Shown: positions 24,892 to 38,719 of the stretch, in pieces | Numbering within the stretch: the first letter of the stretch is position 1 | Layout: each line of letters starts with the position of its first letter | Notes under the pieces: model-generated | Told to the model about the DNA's origin: nothing | Databases searched by the model: none | What the model saw: the letters and a program-made list of their open reading frames with translations, nothing else | Assembly: GCA_037074765.1 (NCBI GenBank) | Contig: JBAMDO010000119.1 | Coordinates: 62,001-126,000 of the forward strand | Source: Mansonella perstans | Lineage: Eukaryota > Nematoda > Chromadorea > Rhabditida > Onchocercidae | Length of the DNA: 64,000 bases | Direction: 5' to 3' | Translations under genes and position numbers: made by a program

Positions 24892-27800
24892 ATGTGGTTT
24901 GGTGGTTCGGACGAGAAAAAAACTTGGTGGCATAGCTTGGCCAGATATTTCTTGATGCTTGGCCCTATTCCCAAACATATTGCTTTCATTATGGATGGCA
25001 ATCGACGATATTCACGCAAGCAGCGGTATCAGTCATTTGTTGACGGTCATCGCAAAGGTTTTGATAAGTTGACGAAAGTATGGATTTTTTTTTTCTACGC
25101 ATTATCACTAATCATAGTCAAAATTCATATCGTTATTTTAAAGTTTAAATTAAGTCGTGACTTTGATAGAAAATGCTGGGCCAAGATTGTTTATTTAAGT
25201 GTGACTTTAGAAAATATTGGGCCAATATTGTTTATTATTAGGTATTGCAGTGACTTGAAAATATTGGGCCAAGATTGTTTATTGCAGGTAGACTTGAAAA
25301 TATCGGGCCAAGATTGTTTATTGTATTGGGATATTGTGTGACCATATGACACACTTGAAAATATTGGGCCAAGGTTGTTTATTGCAGGTATAAAAGTGTG
25401 TAACTTGAAAATATTGGGCCAAGATTGTTTATTATTGCAGGTATTGCAATTTATTGCACATATTGCAGTTTATTGCAGGTATTACAGTGGTGTCGAGAAT
25501 TTGGCGTGAAAGAAGTAACCGTGTATGCACTTAGTTTAGAAAATTTCAAACGAAGCGCAGCCGAAATTGAGGATTTATTAACGCTATTCGAGCATAAGCT
25601 CAACCAGCTTTTGAGTGAAAGTTTAGTGCATTGATTTAATTACTTAAAAACTTGATATAGTACTTAAAAACTTGGTATAGTTACTTACTTTGATATAGCT
25701 ACTTTGATATAGTTACTTAACTTTGATATAGTCACTTAACTTAGATATAGGTACCTAACTTTGATGTAGGTACTTAACTTTGATATAGGTACTTGACTTT
25801 GATATAGGTACTTAACTTTGATATAGGTACTTAATTTAGATGCAACTTTGGTGTTGATATCGGTGCTTAACTTTGATGTATGCACTTAACTTTGATATAG
25901 GTATTTGACTTTGATGTAGGTGCTTAACTTTGATGCAGGTACTTAACCTTGATGTAGATACTTGACTTTGATATAGGTACTTGACTTTGATGTAACTTTG
26001 ATATGTGATATAGGTACTTAACTCTGATATAGGTATTTGACTCTGATATAGGTACTTGACTTTGATATCCGTGCTTAACCTTGATGTAGGTACTTAACTT
26101 TGATGTAGGCACTTAACTTTGATATCGGTGCTTAACTTTGATATAGGTACTTAACTTTGATGTAGCTACTTAACTTTGATATCGGTGCTTAACTTTGATA
26201 TAGGTACTTGACTTTGATATAGGTACTTAATTTAGATATAACTTTGGTGTTGAAATAGGTACTTAACTCTGATATAGGTACTTGACTTTGATGTAACTTT
26301 GATATGTGATATAGGTACTTAACTCTGATATAGGTATTTGACTCTGATATAGGTACTTGACTTTGATATCCGTGCTTAACCTTGATGTAGGTACTTAACT
26401 TTGATGTAGGTACTTAACTTTGATATCGGTGCTTAACTTTGATATAGGTACTTAACTTTGATGTAGCTACTTAACATTGATATAGGTACTTAACTTTGAT
26501 ATAGGTACTTGACTTTGATATAGGTACTTAATTTAGATATAACTTTGGTGTTGAAATAGGTACTTAACTCTGATATAGGTACTTGGCTTTGATATAGGTA
26601 TTTGACTTTGATGTAGGTACTTAACTTTGATATCGGTGCTTAACTTTGATATAAGTACTTAACTTTGATGTAGCTACTTAACATTGATATAGGTACTTAA
26701 CTTTGATATAGGTATTTGACTCTGATATAGGTACTTGACTTTGATATCCGTGCTTAACCTTGATGTAGGTACTTAACTTTGATATAGGTACTTAACTCTG
26801 ATATAGGTACTTAACTCTGATATAGGTGCTTAACCTTAATATAGGTACTTAATTTAGATGTAACTTTGGTGTTGAAATAGGTACTTAACTCTGATATAGG
26901 TACTTGGCTTTGATATAGGTATTTGACTTTGATGTAGGTACTTAACTTTGATGTAGATACTTGACTTTGATATAGGTACTTGACTTTGATGTAGGTACTT
27001 GACTTTGATGTAGGTACTTAACTTTGATATCGGTGCTTAACTTTGATGTAGGTACTTAACTTTGATATCGGTGCTTAACTTTGATGTAGGTACTTAACAT
27101 TGATATAGGTACTTAACTTTGATGTAAATGCTTAGCATTGATATAGGTACTCAACTTTGATGTAGGTATTTGACTTTGAGTAGGTACTTAACTTTGATGT
27201 AGATACTTAACTTTGATATAGGTACTTAACTTTGATGTAGGTACTTAACTTTCATGTAGGTACTTAACTTTGATATCGGTGCTTAACTTTGATGTAGGTA
27301 CTTAGCATTAATATAGGTACTCAACTTTGATGTAGGTATTTGACTTTGAGTAGGTACTTAACTTTGATGTAGATACTTAACTTTGATATAGGTACTTAAC
27401 TTTGATGTAGGTACTTAACTTTGATATAGGTACTTAACTTTGATGTAGGTACTTAACATTGATATAGATGCCTAACTCTGATGTAGGTACTTAACATTGA
27501 TGTAGGTACTTAACTTTGATGTAGGTACTTAACTTTGATGTAGGTACTTAACTTTCATGTAGGTACTTAACATTGATATAGGTACTTAACTTTGATGTAA
27601 ATACTTAGCATTGATATAGGTACTCAACTTTTGTAGGTATTTGACTTTGATATAGGTACTTAACTTTGATGTGGGTACTTAACTTTGATGTAGGTACTTA
27701 ATTTTGATGTAGGCACTTAACTTTGATATAGGTACTTGACTTTGATGTAGGTACTTAACTTTGATGTCGGTGCTTAACTTGGATGTAGGTACTTAACTTA

Positions 27801-30800
27801 GATGTAACTTTGATGTGTGATATAGGTACTTAACTCTGATATAGGTATTTGACTTTGATATAGGTATTTGACTTTGATGTAGGTACTTAGCTTTGATACA
27901 GGTTCTCAACTTTGATATAGTTACTTAACTTTGGTATATTTGCATAACTTTGATATAGGTACTTAAATTTGATATAGTTATATGACTTTGATATAGTTGC
28001 TTAAATACTTGATGTAGGCACTTAACTTTGATGTGGTTACCTGACTTTGATATAGCTACTTAACTTTGATATGGCTGCTTAACTTTGATGTAGTTGCCTA
28101 ACATTGATATAGCTACTCAAAAACTTGATGTAGCTACTTAACTTTGATTTAGGTACTTAACTTTGATGGAGTTGCTTAACTTTGATATAGTTACTTGACT
28201 TTGGTATAGTAAATTAACTTTGTTATGGTTATTTAAAAGCTTGATGGAATTACTTAACTTTGATATAGTTATTTAACTCTGATATAGTTACATAACTTTG
28301 ATATAGCTACTCAACTTTCATATACTCAACTTTGATAACTTTGATACAGTTACTTATCTCTGATATAAGTTCTTAACTTTGATATGGCTACTTAACTTTG
28401 ATATAGGTACTTAACTTTGATATAGCTACTTGACTTTGATATAGTTGCCTAACTTTGATATATCTACTCGCAAACTTGATATGGTTACTTAACTTTGCTA
28501 CAGTTGCTTGAAAACTTAATATGTTACTTAACTTTGATATAAGTACTTTGATATACCTACTTAATTTTGACATAGGTACTTAACTTTGATATAGCTACTT
28601 AACTTTGATGTAGTTACTTAACTTTGATGTAGGTACTTTGATATAGTTGCTTAACCTTGCTATTGATACTTAACTTTGATTTAGCTACTTAACTTCGGTA
28701 TAGGTACTTAACTCTGATATAGCTATTAATTTTGATATGAATGCCTAGCTTTGGTATAGCTACTCAAAAACTTAACGTAGTTACTTGACTTTGATACAGT
28801 TGCTTAAAAACTCGACATGGTCGCTTAACTTTAATATACCTACTTAACTTTAATATAGGTACTTAACTTTGATGTAGTTACTTAGCTTTGATATAGTTAG
28901 TTAACTTTGATATGGTTACTTAAAAACTTGATGTAATTACTTAACTTTGATACAGTTACTTAACTCTCATACAGTTACATAGCTTTGATATAGCTACTTT
29001 GATATACTCGACTTTGATAACGTTGATATAGTTACTTAACTTTGATATAGGTTCTTAACTTTGATATTGTTACTTAACTTTGATGTTGCTATTTAACTTT
29101 AATATAGGTGCTTAACTTTGATATAGCTACGTAACTTTGATATAGTTACTTAATTTTGATATAGTTACTTAAAAACTTGATATAGTTGCTTAATTTTGAT
29201 ATAGTTACTTAAAAAGACATGAAAGTATCTGTTAATGAATTCGTCATTTTAAATTTGTAATTCTAGTATCTCATATTTGATTTGGTAGAATTCAAACTGT
29301 CCGACACACCACCAGTTACCTAACTGAATTCGTTGTGTGTCTTCTGTATTTCGATTGTTGCAGCTCTGGTACATATATCTCTAATTATTTCTCTATTTAT
29401 CATATTTATCTAGACAGGAACATTTTGTAGAATACGTATGTATCAATTATTTTTCTAATTATGTTGATCAGGAAAATTTTGTAATATAAATGTTCATACA
29501 GAGATTGTTCTATTGCTTCGAGATTATTCTAGAAATTTACAGATAAGATCTATGTGCTGTTTAATAATGGACAAAATGAAATTAATTTCGTCGATGATAT
29601 TTTTAGGGATAAACTTATCGAAAATGGTATTCGTATTCAATTTTTTGGAAATTTAAACTATCTTCCACCAACGCTTCGACAGTATATAGCAAAAATTGAA
29701 TTGTTAACAAGGGAACATAACAGGTAATGTTTGTTTCTATCAATTTATCTGTTTGGATTAAATGCTGTAGATTACTGTATGCATAGATTATTAAGTGCAC
29801 ATAGATTGCTCTGTTCCAAATGATCTATTTCTGATATTAGGTCGAGTTCTAGGATTAATGCTTGCTTACAAATTGATTGAGAAATTTTTAAACTCATCTA
29901 TCTTACACATAAATACACACATGTACACGTATGCATGCACGTAAATGCATTCGCACACAGACACACACACACTCTGACACCTTTATTTTAGAATTTACTT
30001 TCATTTCTTTAAACTTCTAGTTGTAAGAAGATTTATAGTGTAGTTTTGAAATTTTAAAATACAGATTGGATAAAATAAACTCAAGCTATTAGCAGTACAA
30101 CCATGATATTTGCCTGAAAGTGTTTTGTCACATGTCATTTAATGTTAACTTTATGTAAAACAGTGACCGGTGGTCCTTCTGATGCTGCTGATGAGTGTTA
30201 ATTGACGAGGCCCGAGTATATTATTGCTGATAGTTTGAAGTTTAAAAACCGGGACTAATTAATTTGCACTTCTGTGGCTTCTTTCTAGAAACTTTTTTCT
30301 AGAAGTTTGCAATTACATATTATATTTCATGATGTTTGCAGAGGCGCAGTGAATGTATGCATTGCTTACACGGCACAGGATGAGCTAAGAAGAGCTTTTG
30401 TTACGATAGCTCATGGCGTTCGAAAAGGTACTGTTGAATACCATATCTTGCAGAATATTTTTTTCATTTGTTAAATAGGAAAATGAACATTTGAGTACAG
30501 CTTTCAGTACTGAATACTGAGCTATCATTACTCTCATACGGGTAATTCTTTCATTACTGTTCTTCAATTCAATTTCCACTTTTCTTTTGAAGAAATACCA
30601 AAAATATTTGTGTGTCCTAGGGTTACTGGCAATAACTGATATAAATGAATGCTTAATATCACGATGCCTTGATAGTCGCTTTTCAAATGATCCAGATTTG
30701 CTGATTAGAACAAGTGGAGAGAAACGTCTCAGTGATTTTCTATTATGGCAGGTTTGGTTATTGTATCAATAATTGTCGTTAATTATGGTAGGTTTGATTA

Positions 30801-31731
30801 TATCAATAATTATCGTTAACTATGGCAGATTTGGTTACGTCAATAATTATCGTTAATTATGGTAGGTTTGGCTGTATCAATAATTATTGTCAATTTCAAT
30901 TTTTCTAAATTGCTTTTAAGCAATCCTTTGTAATCTTGCTCTTGAAATTCTTCTCTAGCTATACAAACCCTGTTTTTCTCCTAAGTCAATTTCTTTCTGG
31001 ATTTTCCACTACCATATTATTTTTGCATTTTTATAGCCAGAAGAATCTGCTTAAACGGAGATGATACTCCGGTGATAGCTAGAGAGAAGTTTAGGAACTA
31101 AAAAAAATTAAAATTACAAGTCATTAAGTTTTCAGTGTTCCAAATGTCACATCTATTTTGATGAAGTGCTATGGCCAAATTTTGATTACTGGAATCTGTG
31201 TAAGGCAATATATTTTTACCAGCAAAGTTTGATGTCTCTAAAGGTTTTTTTCTTTTTTTTTTGAACCACTTTATGATTGATAAAAGTAATTTAGTGGGTG
31301 GGTTGATCAGATAATTGTACTGATCTACTTTAGTGGAATGGGATTGCAAGAATATTTTCGGCTCAAAAGAAAAAAACAATATATGGTTGAAAAAATCCAT
31401 CCGGAAAACAATTATATGGTTAAAAATCCATCCGAATTGAAACTTTTAATCGCACAAATCATTGGAGGGATAACTCTATGTTTTAACATTTGGAAATACT
31501 GAAATCTAATTAGGAGGGATAACTATGTAATAACTGTGGATAACTATAACATGGGAATTTAATGAAACCTAACTAGCTAATTAGCAGACATACATTTTGT
31601 TGCAGCAGCTAAATAAATATTGTTTGGCAACAGAACAGAATTCTGTAAACCAAAATATTTTGGAATTTCTTCGCTGGGCTGATGAAGAACGTTTGGAAGG
31701 CTTACGAAGAATGTCCGAGGTAATATGCTAA
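24892..31731 (+). CDS. DHDDS: Dehydrodolichyl diphosphate synthase, catalytic subunit
   Basis: Seven exons: 24892-25077, 25479-25620, 29543-29723, 30342-30427, 30621-30751, 31136-31243 and 31606-31731 give 319 residues (human 333). This cis-prenyltransferase extends farnesyl diphosphate with isopentenyl diphosphate at the ER, making the dolichol carrier for glycosylation. Visible motifs: [14 protein letters not shown] (catalytic Asp35, diphosphate-binding Arg38/39), [34 protein letters not shown] and the late [10 protein letters not shown]. The start at 24892 gives a family-length N-terminus. Exon 3 begins at 29543 because only that acceptor matches the phase of the exon 2 donor. It adds about 21 residues absent from the human protein before [17 protein letters not shown], so this junction is uncertain. 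The last exon runs into TAA at 31729-31731, but a GTAATA donor at 31720 could extend it. Intron 2 (3.9 kb) is almost entirely a 19-bp minisatellite. Confidence 0.92.
25150..25450 (+). repeat. Tandem repeat with embedded acceptors in DHDDS intron 1
   Basis: Five to six copies of a unit containing aatattgggccaagattg and ttattgcag, spaced about 45-60 bp apart. Several copies end in ttgcaggta, the same bases as the true acceptor and exon 2 head (25477-25481), so this intron carries several decoy acceptors. Confidence 0.85.
25630..29220. repeat. Large 19-bp minisatellite filling DHDDS intron 2
   Basis: About 3.6 kb of head-to-tail units with consensus acttaactttgatataggt, roughly 185 copies by length. 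Common variants are gatgtaggt, gatatcggtgctt and ttgactttgat. Longer blocks recur in order: the variant gatatccgtgcttaacc occurs near 26064, 26365 and 26743, and its neighbours are also shared, which points to higher-order repeats from recent unequal exchange. Units become more divergent toward the 3' end (from about 27900), where aaaaacttgatatagtt forms appear. No coding frame is supported. Confidence 0.95.
30741..30895 (+). repeat. Echoes of the DHDDS exon 5 donor junction
   Basis: The junction tatggcag|gtttggtta at 30751/30752 is followed by three further copies of about 48 bp each (tatggtaggtttg, tatggcagatttgg, tatggtaggtttgg), each with tatcaataattatcgttaat between. Two copies keep a GT after the AG-like exon end. 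Confidence 0.85.
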
Positions 31732-32043
31732 TGATGATGATCTTAAAGAATTTGCAACGGCAAAGGATCTTGGTTTCTTTCATTTTTAATGATTCAGTAA
31801 TTAATTAATTTATTGGTGAACAGATAATGTAATGTTAAAGTGACATATTTTATAACTTTGATGGAAAAATAAATTGAATTGAATTACGGTAATTGTTGCG
31901 ATTCGGTGAAAAATTGAATTTCGAATTTTTTTGATACTTTAAAATAAAACATGTTAGTTTGTGCTTCTTCCTTTTTCACTGAATTGTTTGGCTTACAACA
32001 ATTTGCCATAGCTACTACTCCGATTTGTCCGAGTTTCAATCGA
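31732..32043. other. Convergent DHDDS/GPR89 spacer
   Basis: Roughly 310 bp between two convergent stop codons. Aataaa near 31868 could serve the plus-strand gene. Nothing else is recognisable. Confidence 0.45.
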
Positions 32044-35000
32044 TCATAAATCAGTTGAAACTGGTGTTTGTTTATGAGCTAACCATAGGAAAGCAATACT
32101 GATTAAAGCTGAAACGAGAAACATAACGTCGAACCATCGATGATAAAAATTGAATTGCAGGTCTCCCAAAACGATAGTAATACTAGATCTGAAAAATTTC
32201 TCTCTCCATTATTCATACCTTTACCTTCTTAGAATATAGACGGCATATATGTTATTCATTTTATCTGTAATCTTAGTTTGGATAATTGACTTTTAGTTAG
32301 CAAATTTAGATCATACGACGATCTCCGTTTAAAATATAGGCGACTTTATCTGCAGTCTTGATTTAGATAACTGACTTTTAATTAATTTTAATCAGCAAAT
32401 TTAGATCATACCAAGATGTCCGTTTAAAATATAGGCGACTTTATCTGTAGTCCTAATTTGGATTTAACTGACTTTTAATTAGACCGTAGAAGATGTCCGT
32501 TTTGCTGTCAGTTAAACGCTGGTAAAATTTATTTAAATTAAAATTTACATGCATAAAAAGTGCATCCACATCAAACTCCCAATGGAAATAACGAACCTAT
32601 ACTGATGAGGCATATTCATTCGCATTAAAAGTACACTTGATACAAAGTACATGCCCTGAAAATAACTGAAAAACCTAGCATATTATTTTAAAAAATTGAT
32701 GGAAAACTTTTACTAAATGTTAGATGAACGAAATTAGTTTAATTTTCTTTCATATACACTTTCGATATTCCGCAGGAAAATTTTCCAGAAAATAAAAGAG
32801 CTGGTTTTTTTTAGAGGAGCGAAACCATGGAAAAACTTGGATCGTATCATTTTCTATCATCGTATCACTTTCTATCCCGCTGCAAGTGAACTTTTCTAGA
32901 GGAAGATATAGCAAATCCAATAATACCATAATGTAATCACATACCATAATGTGAGCAAGAATGAGAACAATTAAATTTGATGATTTGCTGCTTGAAATCA
33001 TGTAGAAAAATTTTGTTAGCGTTATTAAAAGGCCACGTATTGAAGTTACCGCCATAACACCAACCAATAGAAATGATATATGTTGTGACCAAAATCGAAT
33101 CTGCAACAAATTTCTCAAATTTCAAATCTAGTTCAAGCTTCAATTTAATCCTACAATTAATTAAGTTTTTGGGACATAGGCTTTGGACATGCCTGGACAT
33201 GACAAGACATGACAACAACTTCTGGACAGATGACAAGTTTGGGACATTGGACAAGAATCCGTGTTCATAGTTTTTAGCTGTCAGGTGACAAATTTCTCAA
33301 AGTAGTTGAAGAAGTTTCAGATTCCGACTTAATCACAACAATTAATTAAGTTTTTGGACATTGCTAAAGAATGAATTAATTAAGTTTAAGAATTAAACTC
33401 AAAGCTTTATGTCTGTCTGTGGGAAGGACGAAACGGAATGAGGAATCCGGAATCACCGTATTCACCCCATTTAGCTGAATTCGTATTTACCTTTAGACGA
33501 TCACCTATTTAGTCACCTGTTTAGCTGTTACGTGACAGGCAATCTTCACAGCAAGAGAAGTTTAAATACGCATAGATTCTTCATTCCTATACAAACAATA
33601 ATTTTTAGTTATCATTTCTCAATTTGCAGCTAATGATGAATCATCCTCAACAATAACTCAACCCAGACATACATCAAGTTCAAAACCCATATAGTTGACA
33701 GCAATTTCAATTCCTCTTGTAACTGGATCAACTTTGCCCACTCGATCGAAAACAATATTTACTGTGCAAATAAATATTTTCCACATACAATAAATGGAAA
33801 AGAAATGTCCCACTATATTGAAATATTGTCCTTGCCAAGTTTTACTATACTCCATTCGTTCCTGAAAAAAAAAATGGTGATAAAAATGAAGCCATGAATT
33901 AAATTCCGGAAGATATTTGAATTTTTGCAGCAAATCTTGGAAGCCAATTATCCCAATTCAAATGGAATTAAACCTAGAAGTTTAAAAATTTTCCCAGTTT
34001 ACGATAAGATAAAAGTCCTTACACAGGTGTAATTCTGGATAAAAGTCCTTACAAATGTGATCCTGCTGCTGTTCTCAAATGCTCTCTGTTTCTCCAGATT
34101 TATATTTATCTTACCCAATCCCAATTTTTCTCAAAATTCTCACATTTCAATACTTTTTAATGAAATACTGGAAATTTTTCATAGAAATAAATAGAAGAAC
34201 GTACCCGCATATTCTGTAATTCAACAACTTCTAGAAACAGATAGCGACTCAGCTCTTCCAGAGGTAATATTTCTGAGTTAAGCATACTATAAAATTATCT
34301 CAATATTTCAAAACATAAAATATAAAATATATAGCAAATTTTAAGCAGAAAAAAAGATGATGAATAGCGCAACAAAAGTATGGACCAGTCGCATTTTTCT
34401 ACAAAGATTTATTTAAACTTTCTAAAAAGGTTGACTTAAATTCTCCAACCTTATCATTTTCTAACCTTATTTTGACAAATTATCTACAAAAGTTGATTTA
34501 AATTTTCTAACCTTATTTGATCTTTCAGTGAACTTGAAGAAAATGATACTGAACCCCATAATTTCTGCAGAAGTCCTCCTTGATTGTCACTTCCTAAATT
34601 AGTAGTGCATTATTTCACAAAAGTGCTAACAACAACAACGGATCAATGAATTGAACTTTTTAAATTGATTCAAACACGAAGAACGAATGATTCAGTAAGT
34701 TAGTGAGTCACCATTTAGTGCAGTATGATTTTATTTAGAAGCCTGGGATGCTTCATATTCAAAGATTTCTGATGGGATTTGCAGCTTTATGACGATTTAT
34801 ACCCAAAGATTTATGACGACTTCATATCCAAAGATTGATATTACATTGTGTGATTCAAATGCTTTTCCTTAATTAGCAGTCAATAAGAGAAGCAGTTTAT
34901 TCTTGGCATGCCTCATGCTTGTATCTCAGATGTTTTAATTGCTCAAAGATTAATTACTGTTTTATATTCTGTGGGCAAAAAACTAACAGAAATACCCGAA

Positions 35001-37133
35001 AGAGGGCTCATTTCCAGGAACATATAGTAAACAATACCTTGGGTAAAAGCACTTAATGCAACTTCTTTCTCTAAAACACATAATCGCCTTTTCTTTGCAA
35101 CAATCATTTCCATCGTATGCATAAGTTTTCGCTCCATTTGCGCTATTTGTATTTGCCCAACGGGTCGCATAAAAACTGTCATATAGCAATAAGGTGCATT
35201 TACCGCACCAAACCCCGATAACATTGCCATAACTGTTACACCAATTACACCCACGCGTGAAATTGCTTGCTCAATTGTAAATATACCTGTAATCAATTTG
35301 TAAATATACTTGCAATCACTTGAAAAATAACAGGTATTCAAACTGTATGCTGCAAAGATTTCAAGACTACTTTTATATATTGGTATTTACCTGCTGCAAG
35401 GATATCAAAACTACTTCTATATATTTGTATTTGTCAGTTGTAAGGATAAGGATACCTAAAGCTACCTAAAGTGCTAATTATACTAATTAGCATTAATGAA
35501 ATTAATACATTTTTTTCTACTCGCTAGGAAAAGCTAGAACCTAAGCAGAGTTTTTTCTATAGGGACCATAACGATGCTGTTTAAATTCGCTCTATTCGCC
35601 ATATTGTTTATACAAGGAAATCAAAAAATTAATTTGAAATTAATAAAATTTTATTCTTACCATGCCTGGCGCTCAAAATTGGAAATGGATCACCTATTTT
35701 CCAGAAAAAATATATGAATATTATCCATGATACGACAGTGAGAGGCAATATCCATTTTCTTTTTACTGAAAAATTGAAAACTTTTTGAAATCGCTGATGA
35801 TAAAAAAGCAACGCGAGTTATGAAGTTTTACCCACTAATTGGGTAAAAATATTAATTTCATATCGTGAAAGTTCTTTGGATTCATGGATTCTTTGGCGGT
35901 AACATAAGTTCGCCAAAAACTTCTTCACTCCAGAATTAGCAATACTCTGCGATTCACATTACGCGGAATAACTTAGTAATTAATATATAATTAGTTAATA
36001 ATTAGCAATGCATTCATTACACGGAATATCCACCATCATTTAGTCCGAAGATCATTTATTCAGTTAAACAGAGTTAAAAGTTTTTGGCGAGCTTATGGTT
36101 ATCACCAAAGAATCCAAATGGACTTCAGAATCCATGAACGGCATCATTCATTTGGAAAAACTGCAAAAAGTAACTGCAAAGTTCAAAGTTCATTAAAATC
36201 GAAATATTTAAAGAAAAGAAGGAATACAAAAAATAAAACTTACTAAAAGTAATTGAGCGAAATAGCGAAAAAGAAAAATAAATTGGAAGAACAACAATCA
36301 ATACGAAAAGTATCGAATAAAGCCCAAGTTTCCAGTGCAAAAATCGAGAACTGAAATTTCACAAAAGTGATAATAAAGGACTCCAAATTACACTATATGT
36401 ACTATAATGACCTAATCAGTCCATAATATCTATTACTACAATGTCCATTACTGTAATGTCCACTATAATGTCTAATTACTATAATGTCCTAACCAGTCCA
36501 TTAAAGTCCACTACAGTGCCCGAATTAGCTTTCCTGAACTTCCCGTATCCATCAGTCTCTCCAAGTACAATACTGCCCTGAGAATTTCCAACATATTATC
36601 ATCATATGATATTACAGCTGTAAAATGTGACATAAATGCATAAACGTGACATAAATGACATAATGTGACATAAATGCATAAACCTTTAAACTGTGAATCG
36701 TAATTAATGGGTTGTATTAATTAGACGGGTTTCGAATTTTTCCTCTAAAATATTTCCAAAAAACTGACGAAAAATTAACGAACTAACCTTGGTTCCAGGA
36801 AGCTAATTATTTCAAAAATAATTAGCTCGAACATTGTACAAGACAAAGCAAATGTAATGGAAAATAATATCTGTACCAGTCTTCTGTGTACTTCATAATC
36901 GCGAAACAGCTGTTTCATAAAGAAAAACCATCCAAATGAAAAGAAGACTATCTGAAATACGCATCAGTATTCCAGAAATCCGGAAGTTCTCCTTAGGCTT
37001 CCACTTCATAAAACGGAATGATGAAGAAATCTGGGTTTCTGTATCTCACAAAACAGTATTGCAAATTAATTACAGAATTAAAATTCACCTGAGATAGTAG
37101 CATAACAACGGAATCCCACATCAAAGAAGCCAT
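32044..37133 (-). CDS. GPR89: Golgi pH regulator (GPR89/GPHR family)
   Basis: Eleven minus-strand exons: 37089-37133, 36788-36951, 36244-36350, 35661-35765, 35038-35286, 34512-34593, 34205-34286, 33673-33861, 32945-33100, 32597-32655 and 32044-32188. The phases agree throughout and give 460 residues (human 455). GPHR is a multi-pass Golgi/ER membrane protein that supports lumenal acidification as an anion channel. Landmarks in order: FSFGWFFFMKQLF, SCTMFELIIFEI, YFFWKIGDPFPILSARHG, SRVGVIGVTVMAMLSGFGAV, a central coiled segment (MERKLMHTMEMIVAKKRR), LEELSRYLFLE, IYCMWKIF, NIVFDRVGKVDPVTRGIEI, FWSQHISFLLVG, SIRGLLITLTKFFY, SSSKSSN, and the C-terminal LGDLQFNFYHRWFDV and LAHKQ. For the last exon the acceptor at 32190-32189 aligns residue for residue with the human protein. 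The region is compact, with introns of about 60-700 bp; donor echoes flank exons 6 and 9. Confidence 0.96.
34425..34515 (-). repeat. Echoes of GPR89 exon 6 donor
   Basis: On the minus strand the junction aaataag|gttagaaaat (exon end at 34512) is followed within 90 bp by two further versions (aaaataaggttagaaaat and ataaggttggagaattt), with shared intron sequence (ttaaatcaac) in between. Both echoes keep the AAG|GTT form. Confidence 0.75.
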
Positions 37134-38719
37134 GTGACATGCCCAACGTTCAATTACCAGAGACCAAACATCAATCAGCTGCGACAATTTTCGCTAACAA
37201 AATCTTCAAGTCTTGTGTCGCCTCGTCGTTTATTGCAAATTTGTCCCTTTGTCACCTGCCATAAAACAATCCATTGGGCCTAAAAAAACTCTTTCTACAC
37301 TGCTTAATTAGTATTAATTAACATGCTGCTGCTATATGTAAAAGCGCAATCACGGCTGAAGACAATATGTTTCAATAAAGCCATAATGTTAATTAATATC
37401 AATCTAATCCAGATAATATCTGGACTGATATTTCCCAAATCATATAGCTACTCAAAAACTGATTCATATACTTTACTTTGTAATAACTGCATAAACACAT
37501 ATGTAAATTTCCAGAAAATGCAGAAATTTATATAAATTAGGCGAAAAATTTGTGACAAATACAAGTACAACGTATGTGAAGAGATCAAAGTTTTAATTAT
37601 AGCAACAATACTTGCAATAGAATGATTAATTAGTAAATTACTAGTTTAAATTCCAGTCTGTATTATTAGTTTCTCTAATTAACAGCCTTGAATGCTGTGA
37701 CACTGTTGTGACAAATAAACTTCGTGACAATCGATCGTCTCATGCTCAAAATAGATTTATTAATAGTAATATAACGAATGAATATCTTCAGTCAACCGGT
37801 CAACCCTTCGCCAACAAGAACTCCTGGCAAGTAGAGCTAATGAAGCTAATGAACCTAATAAACTAATGAACGCAATTAGAACTAATTAATGAGCACCAAC
37901 CTACTAGTGATCACAAGAACTGGCAATTAGAGCTAATTAGAACGCCAACCTACTAGTGACCACAAGAACTCTTAGCAATTAGAGCTAATTGGAGCGCCAA
38001 ATTTGGTACAAACTTTTTTTTCCAAAAAAGATTCCAATGCCACTGATATCCAAACCAAACCTTTACGTGTAAGTCATCATCAAATATCTTCTCTATTATC
38101 CAGAAAACTATGGAGAGACATGAACAGATAAATATTTTTTACAAAAGAATCCAGAAAATTCCTGAAAATTCTAGTGGTCATCATACCTCCAGTGTTCATC
38201 TTTTTTTCCAATTTTCTGCCTATAATAACAATTCATCAGCTTTTCACTTGAAATCAACAAAAAACAGTAAATGAAATGATAAGATAATCTTAATCTTAAA
38301 ATGATCTTGATGAGCAAAGAAAAGTACAGAAAGCAACTGACAATAGGAGAAATTACTGAAAATTATTGTAACAGGATATAGAGAAAATATCAAATCAAAA
38401 ACCCAGACAAGGTGGTAAGGATGCAAGAAGTAGCTTTTGATTTGAAAATATAAATTTTATTAACGCAAAAAATTTAACAGATCTTTGTACCATGCAAAAA
38501 TATATCAATCAAGTACTAATATGAGTTATTAAGTTATTCAAACAAAAATGATGTAGAAGAAGTGCTGATATAAATATTAATGAATTTATAAAAAAAAAAA
38601 ACAATGAAAATGGCAAGTAATTCAACCCAAGAAAACTTTATTTTTCTTCAGTTGTGTAAGAAGAAGCAAACCACACAGTTAAATAAAGAATGTCAAGAAG
38701 TGAAATATTCCTGGAAATT
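37134..38719. other. Spacer upstream of GPR89, with a copy of the neighbouring last exon
   Basis: This contains AT-rich DNA, a roughly 50-bp repeat x 3 at 37860-38000 (caacctactagtgaycacaa, caattagagctaatt), and at about 38150-38345 a diverged copy of the region 38690-38900, which is the last exon and last intron of the coiled-coil gene. No independent gene is supported. Confidence 0.55.

Noticed and set aside
25924..28573. Minus-strand frames with KLSTYIKVK repeats
   Set aside because: They are translations of the 19-bp minisatellite (three units are 57 bp, so long open frames appear).
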